Source: Croceicoccus naphthovorans (GTDB lineage: Bacteria; Pseudomonadota; Alphaproteobacteria; Sphingomonadales; Sphingomonadaceae). Taken from it: DNA of 64,000 nt. This document shows, piece after piece, positions 34,867 through 43,234 of this stretch. A model generated the notes under the pieces. It was not told the origin of the DNA and did no database searches. It saw nothing but the letters and a program-made list of their open reading frames with translations. The DNA lies in contig NZ_CP011770.1 in NCBI RefSeq assembly GCF_001028705.1, forward strand, positions 2,545,501 through 2,609,500, written 5' to 3'. Made by a program: the position numbers and the translations under genes. Position 1 is the first letter of the stretch; each line of letters starts with the position of its first letter.

Positions 34867-36111
34867 ATGGACGTTCCCCTAACGGCAAACGCGATGGACG
34901 CGAAAATCTTGCCTGCCGCTGGCGATGTCCTGCGCGTACTGGTGGTCGACGACGATGCGATGATGGCGGACTATGTCGCGCTGGAGCTGGAAAGGCTGGG
35001 TTGCCATGCCGAGACCACGACCGACTTCGACGCCGCGCTGGCCACGGTGGCGGCAGGGGTCGACATGGTCGTCACCGATTACCAGATGCCGGGGCGCGAC
35101 GGGCTGGACCTTGTCGCCGCGATCCGTGGGCGCGACCGGGCCGATACGCCGTTGCATATCGTGATGATGACCGCGCGCGGGGACGAAGACGTGATCCGCG
35201 CCGCGGTCGATGCCGGGGTCGATGATTTTCTCTATAAGCCGGTCGATCCGCTGCAATTGATGCTGGCGGTGGCAAGCGCGCGGCGCGCGGTACATCTCCA
35301 CCGCCTGATTCAGGACCGCAATGCCGAACTGGCCAGCGCGCACGACGCGATGCGCGATGCGCTGGCGAGCTTGCAGGACGACATCGACGCGGCGGCCAGC
35401 CTGCACGAACGGCTCTTGCCCCGGCAAGAGCGGTTGCCGGGGGTGCGGGCCGCGCATGTCTACAAACCCGCCGCGTCGCTGGGCGGCGATTCCATCGGGG
35501 CGTCGAACGTGGGGAACGGGCGTACGCTTTTCTTCGTGATCGACGTGCAGGGCCACGGGGTTCAGGCCAGTCTCGACAGCTTTCACTTTCACCACCGGTT
35601 GAAACAGATGCGCCCGACCGGGCCGGACGAACTGGCCGCCGCGCTGGCCAGCCTGAACCGCGAAATCCTCGAGACCGAGAGCGAGATTTACGCCACCGTG
35701 TTGGCTGGCCTGGTCGATCCGGCAGCCGGCGAAGGCTGGCTGGTCCGCGCCGGGCATCCTGCCGCGATCCTGTTCGATGGCGAACGGCAATATACGGTCG
35801 AGGTCGAAGGCGGCTTCCCGCTCGGCTGGTTCACGGACAGCACCTACACGCCCACAGGCTTCGCATTCGGACCGGGAGCGAGGCTGGCGCTCTATTCGGA
35901 CGGCCTGTCCGATTGCCGCGATCGGGGTGGGCGCGAATTGCGGACCGAGGGTATTGGCCGTATCCTGACCGAATGCCGGGGGAAGCCCATCGACAGCATC
36001 GGCAGAATGGTCGAACTGACGTTGTCCTTGCGCGATGCGAACCCATTGCTGGCGGACGATATTTCGCTGCTGGTCATCGAACCCGATCTGGGCGATAGGC
36101 CTTTGGCATGA
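34867..36111 (+). CDS. Response regulator with PP2C (SpoIIE/RsbU-type) phosphatase output
   Basis: 414 residues: receiver domain at about 21-140 with acidic residues VVDDD, phosphoacceptor D71 (MVVTDYQMPG) and K in FLYKPVD; a helical linker (145-190); and a PP2C phosphatase domain carrying GGDSIGAS, FFVIDVQGHGVQA and ADDISLLVIE metal ligands. It should dephosphorylate a serine on a STAS protein, whose gene overlaps its stop by four bases. The architecture equals HsbR of Pseudomonas minus its kinase domain, which here is a separate gene. ATG 34867 or 34894 could start translation. Confidence 0.92.
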   Translation: MDVPLTANAMDAKILPAAGDVLRVLVVDDDAMMADYVALELERLGCHAETTTDFDAALATVAAGVDMVVTDYQMPGRDGLDLVAAIRGRDRADTPLHIVMMTARGDEDVIRAAVDAGVDDFLYKPVDPLQLMLAVASARRAVHLHRLIQDRNAELASAHDAMRDALASLQDDIDAAASLHERLLPRQERLPGVRAAHVYKPAASLGGDSIGASNVGNGRTLFFVIDVQGHGVQASLDSFHFHHRLKQMRPTGPDELAAALASLNREILETESEIYATVLAGLVDPAAGEGWLVRAGHPAAILFDGERQYTVEVEGGFPLGWFTDSTYTPTGFAFGPGARLALYSDGLSDCRDRGGRELRTEGIGRILTECRGKPIDSIGRMVELTLSLRDANPLLADDISLLVIEPDLGDRPLA

Positions 36112-36425
36112 GCGATCCCAACCTGATCCGCGTAGAGCACCCCCGCCTAGACGCCGCCATCGCCCCCGCTTTCAAGGACGAGGTGACCACCCGCGTCGCG
36201 CAAGGCGAACGGCGCGTATTGCTGGACCTGTCGGCGGTGCAGTTCATGGATTCCACCGGGCTTGGCGTGCTGGTCTCTCTGTTAAAGCGGATGGGCGGCG
36301 ACGGGCGCATCGCGGTGATCGGGGCCGGTCCGGCGGTGCTGAAGTTGTTGCAGCTGACCCGGCTGGACACCCTGTTCGCGATCTGCGGATCGGAAGACGA
36401 AGCGCGGGATGCCCTTCGCGGCTGA
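36108..36425 (+). CDS. STAS-domain anti-sigma-factor antagonist (HsbA/RsbV-like)
   Basis: 105-residue single STAS domain. The phosphorylatable serine lies in FMDSTGLGVLVSLLKRMG, the regular position for RsbV/SpoIIAA proteins. It overlaps the phosphatase gene (ATGA) and the next gene by 17 bases, forming a phosphatase-antagonist-kinase cassette. In such systems the unphosphorylated form captures the kinase or binds another target. No sigma factor gene is adjacent, so the downstream partner may be an enzyme rather than a sigma factor. Confidence 0.93.
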   Translation: MSDPNLIRVEHPRLDAAIAPAFKDEVTTRVAQGERRVLLDLSAVQFMDSTGLGVLVSLLKRMGGDGRIAVIGAGPAVLKLLQLTRLDTLFAICGSEDEARDALRG

Positions 36426-36828
36426 CCCGCAGATAAGCGTCCCGGCCACGCTGTTGGCCGTGCGCGCGTTGTCGGATTTTTTGCGCGACCGCTGCCTTGC
36501 CGCCGGGATCGACGAAGGCGCAGCGATGGAACTGGACCTCGCGCTGGTCGAGGCGGCGAACAACATCGTGCAGCACGGGTTAGCAGGTGCGGCGGACAAG
36601 ATCGGGCTTTCGGTCGATCTGACCGACGAGACCGCCACATTGGTGCTGACCGACGGCGGCCCGCCCGCTCCGGCGGACCTCTTCATATCCGATGCCGCCG
36701 CGCCCGACCCTCTTGCCGAGAGCGGGCGCGGGATGATGATCATGCACCAATGCGTCGATAGCGTTGCCTATGACAGCGAGGGCGGCGTCAACACGTTGAC
36801 CCTGACCAAGCGGCTATTGCCCGGGTAG
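36409..36828 (+). CDS. RsbW-type serine kinase (HATPase)
   Basis: 139-residue GHKL ATPase. The N box ALVEAANNIVQHGL, the G1-like LTDGGPP and the G2-like GRGMMIMHQ match anti-sigma-factor kinases. Expected to phosphorylate the STAS protein. The gene begins inside the STAS gene and its last 15 bases overlap the end of the small membrane-protein gene on the opposite strand. Which protein it releases when displaced is not known from this window. Confidence 0.92.
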   Translation: MPFAADPQISVPATLLAVRALSDFLRDRCLAAGIDEGAAMELDLALVEAANNIVQHGLAGAADKIGLSVDLTDETATLVLTDGGPPAPADLFISDAAAPDPLAESGRGMMIMHQCVDSVAYDSEGGVNTLTLTKRLLPG

Positions 36829-36969
36829 CTCCACATGCTCGGGATGATGCCCGACCTCGCTGGTCAGCGCCTTATCCTCAAGGTTCACCACGACGACAGC
36901 GGTCAAGATCATCACCGCCACGATCAGCAGGTGAGCCCGACCGCGCCGCAGTTTTTCCGAAAACTTCAT
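36814..36969 (-). CDS. 51-residue single-pass membrane protein coupled to the BcsA-like synthase
   Basis: Translating the minus strand from ATG 36969 gives MKFSEKLRRGRAHLLIVAVM and so on, ending HVELPGQ at TAG 36814-36816. A basic N-terminus precedes one hydrophobic helix (residues 14-28, LLIVAVMILTAVVVV) and a histidine/glutamate-bearing tail, so the tail is probably periplasmic. The start overlaps the synthase stop by four bases (ATGA), strong evidence for translation, and there is no further room before the convergent kinase gene. It may be an accessory subunit of the synthase; I recognise no family. Confidence 0.75.
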   Translation of the reverse strand: MKFSEKLRRGRAHLLIVAVMILTAVVVVNLEDKALTSEVGHHPEHVELPGQ

Positions 36970-38801
36970 GCCGGTACCGCCCCTTCCAACGCCGGCTCCC
37001 GCTCCTCTGGCGGCTTCCAGAACGCGGCGCGCACCATCACCGACATGGCGAGAATGTTATTCAGGCCCCAAAGCCCGTTCACGATCAACCCGCCAAGGCT
37101 ATAGCCCGCGACCCCCATCGCCAGCGCGCCCGCCGCCCATGCGATGGCGGCAAGCGTCACGATCATAACCGCGACCTGCGGCCAGACGAGGCGAATGAAA
37201 TTGCCGTCCTGCCGCAGCTTTGGCGTGACCGGAAAACTGATCTTCTTGCCGCGCGCCACGGCCCACAAAGCGCCCAGCGAGATAGGGAAACTGGACAGGT
37301 ACGTCACCTTGCCCTTGAACCCCGACAGCCCCCAAGTGCCTAGCATGAAGGCCAGTTCGTTCAGCACCAGGAACGGCAGCGCATGGCCGAAGAAGTCGCC
37401 GGTATAGGCCGCGATCGGCGGGATCGCGGTGAACAGGTAGATCACCGGCGCGATCAGGAACACCACGTTCCACAGCGCCGCGAAATAGGACCAGAACGTC
37501 GCCAGATACATGACCCGCTGCCCCAGCGAGAGGCCGGGTTTCAGCACCGGATTGTCATGGAAGAAGATGTCGAGGCTGCCGCCCGCGTACTTGAAGCGCT
37601 GAATGGTCCAGCTCAGCAGGTCCTGCGGCGAGAGCATCCGCGATTCCACTTGCGGGTGCAGCACCGTCTTCCAGTTGCGGTCGGTATCGCGGTGGAGGAC
37701 GATGGTCGAGTAGATGTCCTCCGACACGTGGAACTTGTACGGCGTCAGTTCCTGCTCTTGCGCGGCCTGCCACCGGGCCAGCGGATCGCGCGCGTCGCGC
37801 CGCCGGAGCAATTTGTCGCTGGCGGTGCGTTTCTCTCTCGATGCGCCTTCGATGGCGTCGGCATAGGCGCGCAAGGCAACGAACATAACCGCCTCTCGCC
37901 GATGGACCGATGCCGCCCCGCAGCAGAACGCCGCGTTCGTGCCATTGCGGCGGCGCTGGATGACGTCATAAAACAAGGCCGGATCGTTGGCGAAGGGGTC
38001 TTCGCCGATGCGTATCTCGCCAAACACCGCCTCAATCGCGCCGCCCAAGCCGCGGCCGACCGCGCCCGCCTTGCGGCCCCAGACATCACGCAAGCGTTCG
38101 CCTTCTGGCAGGTCGTAGAACCACTGCGGCGTCTGGACGATGGCGACGTCGGGATCGCGGAAATAGCCCAGCGTGTTTTCCAGCATGGTCGGGAACGGGC
38201 GCGTATCGGCGTCGCAGATGACCAGGAAATCGGCGCTTGTCCGCTCCATCGCATTGCGCAGGTTTCCTGCCTTGAACCCGGCGTTGCCTTCGCGGGTGAT
38301 GTAGTTCGCGCCCTCTTCCCGCGCGACTTCCGCCATCAACGGGCGGCTGCCATCGTCCAGAACGTGGACCTTGATGTCGATCGGGTGCGGATAGGTCATC
38401 GCCATCGCGTCGCGGATCGACAGGCGGACGATTTCCTCATCCTCGTTATAAGTCGCAATGAACACGTCCACCGAGATCGGACGGTCCGCGCCTTCTTCCT
38501 CCTGCAGGCATTCGTTGATCGTCGCCGGGGCGGGTCGGCGCGGATAGTCGCTGACTTTCCAGAGGTTGGCAGTGAACAGGACAAGGCCGAGGTAGGCACA
38601 AGTCTCCGCTAGCGCGAGCGGGATCGCGAACCACAGCGCATCGGGGTTCAGCGACGCGGTCCAGCGCCAGTGGATATAGATCGCCCCCGCGATCAGCGAG
38701 CAGAGCGCCATGACCTGCCAGGCGATTTCCACCGGGCGCGAATGTTCCAGCGGCGGTGGGGGTACGCGATCCTCGAACCGCTTGAAATAGTATTCTGACA
38801 T
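36966..38801 (-). CDS. BcsA-like family 2 processive glycosyltransferase lacking PilZ
   Basis: Inner-membrane polysaccharide synthase of 611 residues. Two N-terminal helices (30-75), a cytoplasmic GT-A domain with FIATYNEDEEIV, VLDDGS, ICDADTRP and the general base in FHVSEDIYST (SED instead of TED), the acceptor motif as QRFKYAGG instead of the usual QxxRW, then about five or six more helices. No C-terminal PilZ domain follows, unlike true cellulose synthase. Product is probably a beta-glucan or related polymer; cellulose is not established. A receiver and hybrid kinase gene lie upstream; a 51-residue membrane protein is coupled downstream. Confidence 0.88.
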   Translation of the reverse strand: MSEYYFKRFEDRVPPPPLEHSRPVEIAWQVMALCSLIAGAIYIHWRWTASLNPDALWFAIPLALAETCAYLGLVLFTANLWKVSDYPRRPAPATINECLQEEEGADRPISVDVFIATYNEDEEIVRLSIRDAMAMTYPHPIDIKVHVLDDGSRPLMAEVAREEGANYITREGNAGFKAGNLRNAMERTSADFLVICDADTRPFPTMLENTLGYFRDPDVAIVQTPQWFYDLPEGERLRDVWGRKAGAVGRGLGGAIEAVFGEIRIGEDPFANDPALFYDVIQRRRNGTNAAFCCGAASVHRREAVMFVALRAYADAIEGASREKRTASDKLLRRRDARDPLARWQAAQEQELTPYKFHVSEDIYSTIVLHRDTDRNWKTVLHPQVESRMLSPQDLLSWTIQRFKYAGGSLDIFFHDNPVLKPGLSLGQRVMYLATFWSYFAALWNVVFLIAPVIYLFTAIPPIAAYTGDFFGHALPFLVLNELAFMLGTWGLSGFKGKVTYLSSFPISLGALWAVARGKKISFPVTPKLRQDGNFIRLVWPQVAVMIVTLAAIAWAAGALAMGVAGYSLGGLIVNGLWGLNNILAMSVMVRAAFWKPPEEREPALEGAVPA

Positions 38802-38820
38802 TAAACGAAAATCCGGTCGG

Positions 38821-39186
38821 TCATGGCAGGAACGCGGCGACTTGCTCTGCCAGCGTCATCGGGTCGAACGGTTTGGCCAAAACGCCCACCGCGCCCAGCG
38901 CGAGATACTTGTCGCTCTCCCCCGGCTGCACCCGCGCGGTGATGAACACCACCGGGATCGCCGCTGTTTCGGGTGCGTCGCGCAAGTGCACCAGCGTCGT
39001 CGGCCCATCCATGCCGGGCATCATCACGTCCAGCAGGATCAGGTCGGGCTGCCACGTCGTCGCAACCGTGATCCCCTCTGCGCCCGACGCGCAATCGCGC
39101 ACCTTCAGCGACGGGTCCAGTTCCAGCGACAGGCATGCAATCTCACGAATGTCCGCCTCGTCATCGACGTAAAGCACCTTGGCCAT
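38821..39186 (-). CDS. Single-domain response regulator
   Basis: 121-residue receiver without output domain: acidic pair in YVDDEADIRE, phosphoacceptor in LILLDVMMPGMDG (about D54), switch residue in VVFITARV and K in VLAKPFDPMTL. The ATG at 39186 shares one base with the stop of the hybrid kinase gene (TGATG). Probably an intermediate in a phosphorelay with the hybrid kinase and the Hpt protein. It ends 19 bases before the synthase gene, so kinase, receiver, synthase and small protein appear to be one operon. Confidence 0.92.
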   Translation of the reverse strand: MAKVLYVDDEADIREIACLSLELDPSLKVRDCASGAEGITVATTWQPDLILLDVMMPGMDGPTTLVHLRDAPETAAIPVVFITARVQPGESDKYLALGAVGVLAKPFDPMTLAEQVAAFLP

Positions 39187-41297
39187 CACACGTCTCCAGC
39201 CGCGATCTGTTCGGCGATGCGACGGTCGAGCGTATCGACCAGCGTGACGAGACTCGCGCGCGATTTCACCAGCACCGCGTCGACCGGCGGAGCGGAGGAC
39301 TGGCCGTCATCCTGCGCGGTGAACACCACGATGGGCGTGCGTCGTCCATTCAATGTCGGGATCAGGTCCTTGCCGCTGCCGTCGGGCAGGGCGTAGTCGA
39401 GGATGACGATATCGTAATGCCTTTCCGCCAGCGCGGCCCGTGCGCCCGCGAGGGTCTGAACGGTTTCCACCGCATAGCGATCCTGCAAGGAATCGGCGAC
39501 CAGAGAGAGGACATCGGGATCGTCCTCTACATGCAAAACGCGCGGCGCGCCGGTGCGCGGGGCATAGGGCCGCGCGGTCCAACCGTGCGCGGGCAGGTCG
39601 GTGTGGAAGGTGGTGCCCTCCCCCTCTGCCGAGGTGAACGACACCGCGCCGCCGTGGCGGATGACGATTTCCTTGACGATGGAAAGGCCAAGACCGGTGC
39701 CGCCCTTCTGTCGGCTGTCGGCACCATCGGCCTGCGCGAATTTGCCGAAGATGCGGGGGCGGAAAGCTTCGGGAATGCCGCTGCCTTCGTCGATCACGTC
39801 TATACGCCAGCGCCGGTCCAGCGGGGTCACGACGATCCGCACCGTCTGCCCCTTGGCGCTGAACTTCACGGCATTGGAGACCAGGTTCGTCAGCACCTGC
39901 ATCAGCCGGTCCCGATCCCCCATAACCGATGCGTTGGGCGACACGGGCGCAAGCTCCAACGCCACGCCATGCGCATCGGCATAGCCCTGGTTGTCCTGCA
40001 CGACCTGCTCCAGAAACGGGCCGAGCGCCATCGGCTCCAGCCGCATCTCCATCTTGCCGGACTCGATCTTTTCCATATCGAGAATGTCGTTGATCAGGCG
40101 GACCAGCCGCTCGCAATTGCCGCGCGCGATCTGGATCAGCCGCGCCGCCTTGTCCGGCAGACTGCCCGCCGCCCCGCCCGACAACAGGCCAAGCGACCCT
40201 GCGATAGAGGTCAGCGGCGTGCGCAATTCGTGGCTGACGGTCGAGACGAACTCGCTCTTCATCTGGTCCACCCGCTTACGCTCTGTCGTGTCGCGGACGA
40301 TGGCGACGTAGATCGGCCCGCTCTCCAACGGCACTGAGCTGACTGCGACATCGCAGGGAAAGCGCGAGCCGTCGGCGCGGCGGCCCCACAGTTCGATCGT
40401 GCCGCCGCGCCCTTCGCGGCGCTGGCGAGCGAGTCGCCGCACAAAGTTTTCACCCCGGCCTTCGTCGGGTGCGACTTCGAACAACAGGCCAATATCGCGG
40501 CGGAGCAGGTCCTGCGGGTCATAGCCCGTCATCTCGGCCACCGCGCGATTGGCGCTCTCTATCGATCCTGACGGATTGATCGTGACGATTCCGTCCTGCG
40601 CGTTCTCGAAAATCGCCTCTTGCCGGGCGCTGATATCGCGATAACGGCGCGTGGCGGCGTTGCGCGATCCGGTCGCGCGCAGGCTGGTCATCACGGCAGT
40701 CAGCAGCAGGATCGCCAGCCCGGCGAACAGCGCGAAGACGATCCGCCGTACCGCGGTACGCGAGGCCTCCGCCGTTTCGGTCCGGTCCGCCATGCGCCGT
40801 GCTTCGGCAGCCTCTATCGCCGCAATCTGGTCGCGAATGCCGTCCATCAGCGCCATGCCGCGTCCGTCCGACACCATGTCGATGGCTTGCGCCCCTTGCC
40901 CGTTGCGGGCCAACCCAATGGTCCGATCCACGAAGGCGAGCTTTTGATGCGACAGCGTCTTCAACCGTTCCAGTTCGGGCGAAGTGCCGACGCTATCCTC
41001 GACCTTCAGGAACATGCCGTCCAACCGGCTGCGCGCATCCGAATAGGGTTCAAGAAACGTCGCGTTGTCTGTCAGCAGATAGCCGCGCTGCCCCGTCTCA
41101 AGATCCTGATGGATCGAAAGCAGTTCGGCGATGTCGCCGCGCGTCGCGGATGATCGTTGGACAAGGCGCGACAGGTCGGCATCGCGCTCGAACTCTGAAG
41201 AGACGAGGACGAATACGGACACCAGCGCTATGGGCGCGATCAGGATGACGGCAAGCCAGGCCGCGATTTCGCGCCGGCTGAATGACTGCAATCTCAA
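39186..41297 (-). CDS. CHASE3-PAS hybrid sensor histidine kinase with receiver
   Basis: 703 residues: membrane helix 13-32, a periplasmic CHASE3 domain (about 38-175, with DLETGQRGYLLTDN), a second helix near 187-208, a PAS domain (about 225-340, with NAQDGIVTINPSG), HisKA with STVSHELRTPLTS, ATPase domain with NLVSNAVKFSAKG and GTGLGLSIVKEI, and a C-terminal receiver with DIVILDYALPDG. The start is a TTG at 41297, since no ATG precedes the membrane helix; this start is uncertain. Heads the synthase operon. Signal unknown; CHASE3 senses periplasmic or extracellular cues. Confidence 0.92.
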   Translation of the reverse strand: MRLQSFSRREIAAWLAVILIAPIALVSVFVLVSSEFERDADLSRLVQRSSATRGDIAELLSIHQDLETGQRGYLLTDNATFLEPYSDARSRLDGMFLKVEDSVGTSPELERLKTLSHQKLAFVDRTIGLARNGQGAQAIDMVSDGRGMALMDGIRDQIAAIEAAEARRMADRTETAEASRTAVRRIVFALFAGLAILLLTAVMTSLRATGSRNAATRRYRDISARQEAIFENAQDGIVTINPSGSIESANRAVAEMTGYDPQDLLRRDIGLLFEVAPDEGRGENFVRRLARQRREGRGGTIELWGRRADGSRFPCDVAVSSVPLESGPIYVAIVRDTTERKRVDQMKSEFVSTVSHELRTPLTSIAGSLGLLSGGAAGSLPDKAARLIQIARGNCERLVRLINDILDMEKIESGKMEMRLEPMALGPFLEQVVQDNQGYADAHGVALELAPVSPNASVMGDRDRLMQVLTNLVSNAVKFSAKGQTVRIVVTPLDRRWRIDVIDEGSGIPEAFRPRIFGKFAQADGADSRQKGGTGLGLSIVKEIVIRHGGAVSFTSAEGEGTTFHTDLPAHGWTARPYAPRTGAPRVLHVEDDPDVLSLVADSLQDRYAVETVQTLAGARAALAERHYDIVILDYALPDGSGKDLIPTLNGRRTPIVVFTAQDDGQSSAPPVDAVLVKSRASLVTLVDTLDRRIAEQIAAGDV

Positions 41298-41406
41298 CGA
41301 CGATCACACGGCACGGTCCGCTGCCACCGGGCGCGGAAAAGCCCGTCCACCTTTCACCCGGCATTATAGTGCGATTCGCGTAAATCGTTGATGAATTTAC
41401 CTGTTA

Positions 41407-41845
41407 TCAGAGATCGGGAACGGCCCTTATCGCAGGTGCAGGAAAGCAAGGAGAAAGGAAGCGGAAGCTGATGCCGCCGCGCAGACACCATGACTTGTAG
41501 TCGTCGCCGAAATCGGCGGTCCCGGCAAAGAAGCCGGAGACGCCGTTACCGGCGTCGAGGTCGAGGCTCAATTCGGCGCGACCGTCAGAATCCCGCTTGT
41601 CGACGGCAAAGTCCACCTCAGCACCCAACGCCTTGAATTCAGCAATGTCGGTTTCCCGATATTCCAGGCTGGCCCAGGGTTCGACAAAGAAGCAGTCCCA
41701 CCCCGGCTGTAAAGCCGACTTCGCCGCGAACGCCCCATGCGTAGCCATCAAGATCGACAGCATAGCTTGGGCAGAAGGCTTTATTTGTCATGGATCGTCT
41801 GGCCGTCCACAAGGCGCGCAAAACCAACGCCTGCGCACAGCGCAA
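41407..41845 (-). pseudogene. Frameshifted remnant of an autotransporter beta-barrel
   Basis: About 110 codons resemble the end of an autotransporter barrel. One frame gives YAVDLDGYAWGVRGEVGF; a second frame continues with QPGWDCFFVEPWASLEYRET and ends GGISFRF, so a one-base shift lies around 41700-41720. The frame then runs 16 residues past the FRF that would normally close the barrel. No passenger domain or signal peptide is found upstream. Likely a decayed gene or a fragment left by rearrangement. Confidence 0.7.
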
Positions 41846-41907
41846 GCTGCCGATGTTTTGGCAATGAAGGCGTTCTATTCGCTGCGCGCAGCCATCGGCC
41901 CGCCGGA

Positions 41908-42276
41908 TCAGTTGCGAGCGAACGGCCGTTCGGACTTGCGCAGTTTCGGCAAGGGCCGACCGAACCGATCGGTCGGGAAAAGCCCGGCATTCTGCACCGG
42001 GTCATAGCCAAGGAACCGCACCACCGCCTCGTGCAAAGGCTGATCAAAGCGGACGCCTGCGTTGCGTTCGTTCTGCCATATCACGATGCCGGAAATGCGG
42101 ATGTTGCCTTCCGCCTTCATGTGCACGCGATCGTCCATAGAGACGCGGTTGAGCGGCATCTCGATCATGCACCCGGTGACGGATACGTTATAAAGAACGG
42201 CATGAAACGCCCGACCGTCGACGCGGCATTCGACCTGCCGGTCCGAATCGAGGCGTGCGTTGGTACGACGCGACAT
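41908..42276 (-). CDS. PilZ-domain protein
   Basis: 122-residue cytoplasmic protein with the two c-di-GMP-binding motifs of PilZ: an arginine motif near the start (SRRTNAR) and NVSVTGCMIEMP near residue 30, fitting RxxxR and (D/N)xSxxG. The last 25 residues are a basic tail. It stands alone, but lies within 5 kb of a synthase that lacks its own PilZ domain. Binding of c-di-GMP is inferred from the motifs. ATG 42276 begins right at the first motif; the open frame upstream is without sense. Confidence 0.85.
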   Translation of the reverse strand: MSRRTNARLDSDRQVECRVDGRAFHAVLYNVSVTGCMIEMPLNRVSMDDRVHMKAEGNIRISGIVIWQNERNAGVRFDQPLHEAVVRFLGYDPVQNAGLFPTDRFGRPLPKLRKSERPFARN

Positions 42277-42362
42277 TGGCTGACCCTCTTTTGAGATCAG
42301 CCATTGTCGCCGGTGCTGGTTAATATCGGGTTGCTGCGACCCCAGGTATTTTTCGCAAATCG

Positions 42363-43148
42363 TTACTCGCCGAAAACCATGTCGAGATAGGCCGCCAGCC
42401 GCACGCCCGCCTGCGTCAGGCGCTGCTCTGCCGCAGGGCGCCACGTCCACTGGTAGGAATAGCCCAGCTGCGCCCCCTGCTCTTCCGGATAGATCCGGTC
42501 GCGCAGCGCGATGCTTTCGGCCATCCAGACCTTGGGATCGGCGGTCCACCAGGCGATGGTCTGCTCGGGCTTCAGATGCGCCTCCAGCCGGTCGGTATAT
42601 TCGGTAAACGACAGTTCGTTGCCCGCCAGCAATTCGCGATCCCAGACCGAGTGGAGGTTGGTCGCCTTGCCGAACCATTCGACCTTGAAATTATTGCCGC
42701 CACGGTCGTCGCCGCGCCCGTTATGCAATGGCTGGTGCAAATCGCCCACGATATGCACGATGAAGCGCAGGGCCAGCGCCCTGTCTTCCTGCGACGCGGC
42801 GGGATCGCGCAAGGTCTTCGTAAATGCCGTCAGCGCGCTCATCGCATCGCCTTCCGGCGGGGCACCGACTTCGGCCCACGTCTTACCTGGCGGAACCGTG
42901 ACCCAGTGCCACGGCGTGGCGGTCTTCTGCCAGTACTCGTCCGGGTCCGACCGCTGTTCGTCGGGCCATGTCGAGACCTCTGCCAGAGTCTCGCCCTTTG
43001 GCAGGATCATGGCGATTTCGGCCTGCGTCTTCCCGCTGATATTGTCCGCCGCGATCTGGCCGACGATCCGATGCCCGGTCGGCCCCCACGCATGGGCGGG
43101 CGAAGTGGCAAGCACGGCAACGGCAGCGACAATCTTGAGCAGTTTCAT
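42363..43148 (-). CDS. S1/P1-type secreted nuclease
   Basis: 261 residues with a signal peptide (MKLLKIVAAVAVLATSPAHA) and mature N-terminal tryptophan (WGPTGHRIVGQIA), which is itself a zinc ligand in this family. Other zinc ligands are visible in VSTWPDEQRSD, FIVHIVGDLHQPLHNG and DRGGNNF..NLHSVWD. It should be a periplasmic or extracellular zinc nuclease cleaving single-stranded RNA and DNA at 3' sites. An AAGGA lies six bases before ATG 43148. Secretion by the type II system is possible but unproven. Confidence 0.93.
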   Translation of the reverse strand: MKLLKIVAAVAVLATSPAHAWGPTGHRIVGQIAADNISGKTQAEIAMILPKGETLAEVSTWPDEQRSDPDEYWQKTATPWHWVTVPPGKTWAEVGAPPEGDAMSALTAFTKTLRDPAASQEDRALALRFIVHIVGDLHQPLHNGRGDDRGGNNFKVEWFGKATNLHSVWDRELLAGNELSFTEYTDRLEAHLKPEQTIAWWTADPKVWMAESIALRDRIYPEEQGAQLGYSYQWTWRPAAEQRLTQAGVRLAAYLDMVFGE

Positions 43149-43173
43149 AAACATCCTTGTGCGCTGAGAGCGG

Positions 43174-43211
43174 CAAAAACACAAACGGCGACGCCCAAGG
43201 GACGCCGCCGT
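43174..43211 (-). terminator. Rho-independent terminator after the TonB-dependent receptor
   Basis: Bases 43185-43211 fold into a stem of about 12 pairs (two G-U) with a three-base loop; on the minus strand it is followed by TTGTGTTTTTG. It lies 23 bases beyond the receptor stop and separates it from the nuclease gene. Confidence 0.82.
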
Positions 43212-43234
43212 ATGCTTTTGGCCTACCGGCTGGA

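Noticed and set aside
34867..36828. General stress response cassette (PhyR-NepR-EcfG)
   Set aside because: The receiver output is a PP2C phosphatase, not a sigma-like domain, and neither NepR nor an ECF sigma factor is present; it is a different partner-switching type.
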